From NCBI GenBank assembly GCA_947623455.1, contig OX392535.1, positions 41,936,688 to 42,000,687 on the forward strand: 64,000 nt of DNA, given 5' to 3'. Position numbers and translations under genes: made by a program. Below the pieces are notes generated by a model. It had not been told where the DNA came from. It did not search any database and worked only from the letters and a program-made list of their open reading frames with translations. This DNA is from Mimachlamys varia (lineage: Eukaryota > Mollusca > Bivalvia > Pectinida > Pectinidae). Shown here one piece after another: positions 58,653 through 64,000 of this stretch. How positions within the stretch are numbered: position 1 is the first letter of the stretch; each line of letters opens with the position of its first letter.

Positions 58653-60044
58653 AGGCCACCAGGATTCCGATATCAATTTTGTTTTTTGTTTTCTTTTGTA
58701 TTTATTATCATTTCAAGAGAATATTTGTCACTCATGTTTTCATTTGATCGGTAGTAAGATTAGATTCGAGTACATGGAATGTTATTGTCAAATACATAAT
58801 TTACTTATATGAATTTACCTATGCACTTTCAATATAATCTCATGAATGTTGGATGGTATTTGTAGGACATTTCATAAGTTGAAATAATAGCTTAAAGCTA
58901 AATATAAAAAAAGAAGATCATAAAGACTTTTAGTAGGAACTTAAGCAATATATTAATGTGAACAGATATGATTGCATAAACGAAAGAATTGTATTGAGAT
59001 GTCCATTAAAATGAACGAGCAGATTAGTTGTCTTTAGTCAGCCATTGGAAATGTGCCATAAGCATTACACTTGAAGCTTTCACTATTTTCGTATGCGCTT
59101 ACAGTTCTGTCGTTGTTTTTGAAATTATGGAACAATAGTTGTGTTTATCATTTAAACACATATATTCTTCAAAAGTTTGGAAGAATTGAAATGTTGCACG
59201 AAAGGCATAATATAATAATGTACCGATATTTCTGAATATTGCAAAGCACAATTAGAAATAGCGATATAATTTCATACCTAGATAGCATGTCAAACCTTAC
59301 TATCTCAAATTCGTATAATTCGAATTCCTTGTTTGATGTGTCGTTCATGGCCATACTATAAACATTCAAACTCGCCTAGCTGATATATTAGGATAGATCG
59401 AAGTTTTCCTACAGTCCAAGACTTCGAGGTAACGAGGTTCGACTGTGTATGATTTTCAATGGAAACCCATCATATATATTTTTTTTGTATAATTATGTCT
59501 TGAACTGTTACCTGTTAAAATATACACTCTTTATGTCTGTATCATTGTACAATGTATTCGTATAGTTGCAAATCCTGCAATATAATTGGCTTAATTAAGC
59601 TATAAATAGAACAGACGTGCAATAGAACGTGTTTCACTTGTTTACAGCATAACGGAAGAAATATGTTCGAACATCCTTTAGCTTGACTGTACCTTTTAAA
59701 GCAGCAATATATTTTACAAAACAATCCATTCAACTTAATTTGCTGAATATTTAAAAAGACTTTATTAAACTGTCGTGAGTATTTGATGTGTTACCAGTAA
59801 CTTCCTCATTCTGAGATTTAAGGAAAACACATTCATTTACTGTTGTAATAATTTAAGCAAGTGTTCGATACATCTCCAGCGACCAATTTACAATTCATTT
59901 TCATGGGCCCGTTTTATAATTAAAAAAAAGTGTTCAAAACTTAATGATTAAGATGTTCTTAAAATAAGTGTGAATCGTATAAAATTCATTACCGAATATC
60001 TATCCAAAATATTTCCATCAATATATTCTTCCTATTGATATATA
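58653..60044. other. AT-rich sequence, no gene seen
   Basis: Nothing recognised over 1.4 kb, apart from a 'cttcgaggtaacgaggttcg' motif near 59424 that resembles the 'cctcgagataacgagcc' block at 33.6 kb. Confidence 0.4.
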
Positions 60045-60275
60045 TCAATCATGTCAACAAAAGTATGGGACAAAGATTTTCATGGCTTGTGTCTTCAATG
60101 AAGCAAAAGACGCTTACTCTTCCGGAACACCTAGTCTTATTCTCTTGTACTTTTACAAGAGTCTTCATGAAATCCTTTTTTTGTTAATATTTTGCCCCTG
60201 GTTTAATCGATTTAGAGTTTGGATTATGATTTTGTTAACGCTTCAGTATTCTCTTATTTATTTTCAAACAAACTA
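60045..60275 (+). mobile_element. RT-family 3' tail
   Basis: 'ggcttgtgtcttcaatgaag' (about 60082), 'cttactcttccggaacacct', 'ttgcccctggtttaatcgat' and 'aacgcttcagtattctctta'. Only the tail is present. The 78-codon frame 60082-60318 reads through it (YSSGTPSLILLYFYKSLH). Confidence 0.83.
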
Positions 60276-61575
60276 CAAAAAATGCATTTTGGAGTTTAAT
60301 AAAGCAACAATACGGTAACTTAAATCACCTGTTTTCTTGTCGATCAGAAATTGTATAAATATTTTCTTACAATCAAAACATACGGTAATATTGACTGTAC
60401 CATTATGTAAGATACATTATATCTTTTCACACGTTATCGGAGCGTAGTAATGGAAGCATCAACAACTTAACGTTGATGTTACGAGAAGGAAAATGTTCAC
60501 ACCAGTATATCTGCGAAATCTCCATAATTGTTTGTTTTGGAGTAAGATGAGTGACGGAGCTATTGTTTGAATTAGACGCCCCTTTTGATGTTGTCGTTCT
60601 CCAAATTTGTTGTCGAGGGAGGTAATTAATGTACAATGTAATGTTCAGTTTCGTTTATAACAACTTTTATACGATTTTTATGTGTTCAAGAATAGAAGAT
60701 ATTAATTTTAATAAGACCAGCGACGTGTCATGCGTAAGACGTTATCTGCAACATCCATTTACAAATAAAGAAAAAATAGTATTATTTACCAAATTTCAGC
60801 TTTTTTCTTTCTTACTTGTTTGACTTTTCGCTGTTTATTATTTTACCCACGCTTAAGTGCATGCTGAATACCAGCCAAGATAAATCTTAAAAGCATACAT
60901 TTGAAATTTTTGGGGCGCTACGCAACATCAGTACCAATTTAATGTTAGTAAATTTACTTCAAAATAAAAAAGTCAAACACAAATTGTCTCTGAAACACGC
61001 AAACATCAGACAAAAATACTGATGTACTGAATAACCTTTGAATTTACGTACATGATTCCATAAAAAACATGCCGTAATTTTGTCAAATCAGAAAGAAAAT
61101 TGATCATGTTGGCATCATTAAGTTAGTCAGTAAGCGTTGTTTCTATGACACGTGATACATCTTAACCATGTTGGAAGCGTATTGACCGACATAGCAATTG
61201 ATAGCATCTGTCAAATTTCAGGGATCATTTCCGCGATCGCGTCTTTGCTGTTCTGACCTTGGGTTGGATACAACTGTCGTAATTTAACAATCAAAATATA
61301 CTTCATTGTGCCTTTTGCGGTTTAGACATGCAATTCCTCCGGTTTGTTGCGACATATCAATCCTTCATTACCAATTTGCTGGATATAATAGGTATAAATT
61401 ACTACTCGAACCATAACACTGGTTTAATAAGTCCTTGGCGGTCACCCTAAAAAATAGATAATGCTGAGGAAGGTTTGAAGCTTATCCTATTATGAATATG
61501 CCAATTAATTCAGATTGGAACCCATAGGAGAAAAATAAGAAGTGATTTAAAATAAAAAGTAACAAAACCACACAG
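60276..61575. other. AT-rich sequence, no gene seen
   Basis: Nothing recognised. Confidence 0.4.
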
Positions 61576-61974
61576 AAAAACCGAGGCGTCAACAGAATCA
61601 TCATTTTAACTCTAAAAGAAAAGAAAGAAAAACATTAGACATTTCCGTGCATCCATAACTTTAGTATTGATCCTGAAATCCTGGTGGCAGTCATGAAACA
61701 TGTCCATAGTCTTGACAAAGATCACGTGTTTAGAAATAAAAGATAGAGAAAGTAGTTATCAACATATAAAAGTTATCACCTGCAGCTGCAGAAGAAAATC
61801 ATAGAAACAATAAAGCGTCAATAAAACCATAATCCGAATTCAAAATCGATTAAACTAGGGCACCATATGGACAAAGACAAACATTTACGTGATGACCCTT
61901 GTAAACGTACAAGAAAATAAGACCAGGTGTTCCGGAGATGAAACGTCTTGGGCTTCACCGACGACAAACGTCAT
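61576..61974 (-). mobile_element. RT-family tail in two pieces, reverse orientation
   Basis: A scrap at about 61580-61615 ('accgaggcgtcaacagaatc') and a longer piece at 61800-61974 ('aagcgtcaataaaaccataa', 'gaccaggtgttccggagatg', 'ttcaccgacgacaaacgtca') both match the tail's complement. The second piece stops exactly at a long palindrome. Confidence 0.75.
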
Positions 61975-62121
61975 ATATAAGGATTGTACCTTATTTTGAC
62001 TGCGTATACGGTATTATGCCCGCAGCAACGAACATATTCTATGGTCCATAGTGAATATGTTCGTTGCCAACTGCGGGCATAATACCGTATACGCAGTCAA
62101 AATAAGGTACAATCCTTATAT
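61975..62121. mobile_element. Near-perfect 147-bp palindrome (fold-back element)
   Basis: The left arm 'tataaggattgtaccttatt' ... 'cggtattatgcccgcag' is repeated inverted as 'ctgcgggcataataccg' ... 'aataaggtacaatccttata'. The arms continue through 'caacgaacatattc' / 'gaatatgttcgttg', separated by a short loop 'tatggtccatagt'. Arm identity is almost complete over more than 60 bases. Both edges are TA-rich. Confidence 0.9.
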
Positions 62122-63637
62122 TTACATCATTATTAGCTGTCAAGTGTTATACGAAGAAATAACATTTGGAGCGGGTTGCTAAAATGGAAACTACGATGAC
62201 CGTGATTGCTAAGATAATATAGTCCCATTGAATTTCATCAATATATTGGTAAGTTTAGTGAACAACAATATTTTTCTTCAATGCATCATTTGTAAATTTG
62301 GTTTAAAATAAGATTACTCGATTTCGAATGTATTTCTTTTTATTTATAACGGTCGTTATTGTACACGCATTGACACAGTGATCTGGTTGTGACGCGATCA
62401 TACTTCAAATGTTAACAATTGAAGGTTTAGTGTACATTTTGTATGATGCAAATTTAAACATGATACTTATTGCCGAATGGTTTACCCTTGAAGATTCAAA
62501 ATTATTCTGATTAAAAGCTATTTCTGCTTAAATCACAATAATCGAACTGGCTGACGCAATGAATGAACTATGTCACATAATAATAAATCATGAACGCGCT
62601 ATGAACCTGAAATTAAACTGCAATGTCCATCTTTGCTTAAAATCTATATAGAAGGGTTTGTGCACCCCTCTTTCTATCAATGCATTACATTAGAACAATT
62701 TAGATTTCCTTGTTTAAGACTTTTAGGATCACCGATTCAAACTTTCATCTTATTAGTTATACTACCTCTGATCAATTAAAATCGATAAATAAGTCCTAAA
62801 TCAATCACGATACTATTATTTTAAAGATATGTAATTTTTTAAATGATAGTGTTCATGAAAATTACGTAGCTAGAAAAACTAGCGGATTTGCATGATTTGT
62901 CGTAGCCTATATTTACACGCTGAGAGTCGGGCACTTGATGCGGGAGCCCAGAGGGATGATGTTTAACAGCCAGGTATTAAGAAGTTCAGAACGCTAGAGA
63001 GTACGGGTAATTCCGACGCTTTCAATGAGTCTGGGAAAAGAACATTAAAAAAGACCCGTGCATGCTACTTAAAAAGAGCACTTGATGGGCCGAAGCGTTT
63101 GACAGACAAGGTTACAGATGATCTCATGAATACTGATCAAGTTCAGCCAGACGCTTACCACAAAAATCAATTTAGGGAAAAAAGTATGTTGAATTTGGAA
63201 ATAAAATGTACTTATACAAGTTAGACTTAAAACGAACTGTCTGCATTTCATTTATTAATGTCTTCTTCTAGTTTTATGTTATCTTCTTTCAAGACAGAAA
63301 AAAACAAGGAATGGTGGTTCACAGGAGGAAACAACTCATGTTTTACAATACTATAAGGTAAATGAAGTTCAACAGCCCAATGTATTGTTCATAGATACGT
63401 AATATACAAGTACAGCTTTACACATCTGAAGTGTGACACATTTGCAGAGATGGAAACAAATATGGCAAACGAAACGATTTTTGAACAGCACTCATGTTTA
63501 CTTGTATGATTTGATACTTTTTTGCTGTAGAATAATGTCATTATATCATTATGTCATACTACCGTGTCACGTAATTGTGTCTTGGTTTCCTTCCCCAATT
63601 CATCGATTCATCTGTATAAAAAAATAAGCAATATAAA
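62122..63637. other. AT-rich sequence, no gene seen
   Basis: Nothing recognised over 1.5 kb. Confidence 0.4.
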
Positions 63638-63639
63638 CC

Positions 63640-63995
63640 GAGGCACAGTGATCTAGTGAATCGACTCCGGGCTCCTAATCGAAGGGTTGCGAATTTGAGT
63701 CCCGGCCCCGGCATTTGTGTTGTATCCTTGAACAAGCTTTTTTACTACGCTTGTTCAAGTCTACTCAGCTGTTAATGAGTACGTGGTTGGGCATTGCTAG
63801 ATATTGCAGAATGCAAACAGTGGGTGCCGAAATGGTAGTACCGGTTGTAAGTTTCCCAGGGAGTCGAGAACGATATTGGCAGGTTGTTAAGGCCCTATAA
63901 CCACGGAAAATAATTTGTGGACCGCTTTGAGACGACCTTCAGGTTGTGTTAAAGCGGTATATAAGATCCACGAATTATTATTATTTTTATTAAAT
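63640..63995 (+). mobile_element. tRNA-derived SINE, third family, near full length
   Basis: Head 'ccgaggcacagtgatctagt', 'gactccgggctcctaatcga', B-box-like 'gcgaatttgagtcccggccc', middle 'agtctactcagctgttaatg', 3' part 'aaagcggtatataagatcca' and a terminal ATT-rich run. It matches 53945-54285. The plus frame 63715-63900 is SINE read-through. Confidence 0.86.
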
Positions 63996-64000
63996 CAAAT

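Overview
This is non-coding, AT-rich eukaryotic DNA. The dispersed repeats are those I associate with marine molluscs, most likely a bivalve: tRNA-headed SINEs with a 'CCGGGTACTCCGG'-type core, many decayed copies of one reverse-transcriptase (RT) element, short fold-back elements and large minisatellite arrays. The species cannot be named from sequence alone. I find no complete host gene, no bacterial operon, no CRISPR array and no defence system. Almost all open frames over 60 codons are chance frames, repeat-derived frames, or frames kept open by tandem repetition.

Layout. 0-11 kb: a small 24-bp tandem repeat, an RT-element tail, a 41-bp minisatellite (3.2-4.4 kb) abutting a long-inverted-repeat element, and a 460-bp terminal-inverted-repeat element at 6.4-6.8 kb with a perfect 6-bp target duplication. 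11-15 kb: a 3.7-kb array of a 22-bp unit. 15-24 kb: a rearranged RT copy, SINE copies, and arrays of 42-, 53- and 45-bp units. 24-35 kb: mostly single-copy DNA with a low-confidence two-exon model (24.5-25.6 kb), several SINEs, a fold-back element, and an RT copy that still shows a recognisable RT active-site block (34.4-35.2 kb). 35.6-39.1 kb: a 3.3-kb array of a 23-bp unit, embedded inside a dispersed element whose two ends flank the array. 39-64 kb: about ten more RT copies on both strands, several fold-back or inverted-repeat elements, a 5S-rRNA-like fragment, and more SINEs.

The main story is repeat biology. One retroelement family accounts for about 15 fragments. Two copies retain RT motifs (QTVGI..GTNCA-like block and a YLDL..KLY..RDDFDFP-like block). 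Others keep the C-terminal peptide ending MK-x-DVFEYAH-stop and a shared 3' tail. Two of the tandem arrays (23-bp and 45-bp) can be matched to single-copy segments of dispersed elements elsewhere in the window, and a third (41-bp) resembles a SINE tail. The window therefore catches satellite arrays arising from transposon pieces. About 10 kb of the 64 kb is tandem repeat.

The three candidate coding segments listed (15.65, 24.5-25.6 and 55.6 kb) are low confidence. They have no recognised domain, and their lengths are not far from chance for this base composition.
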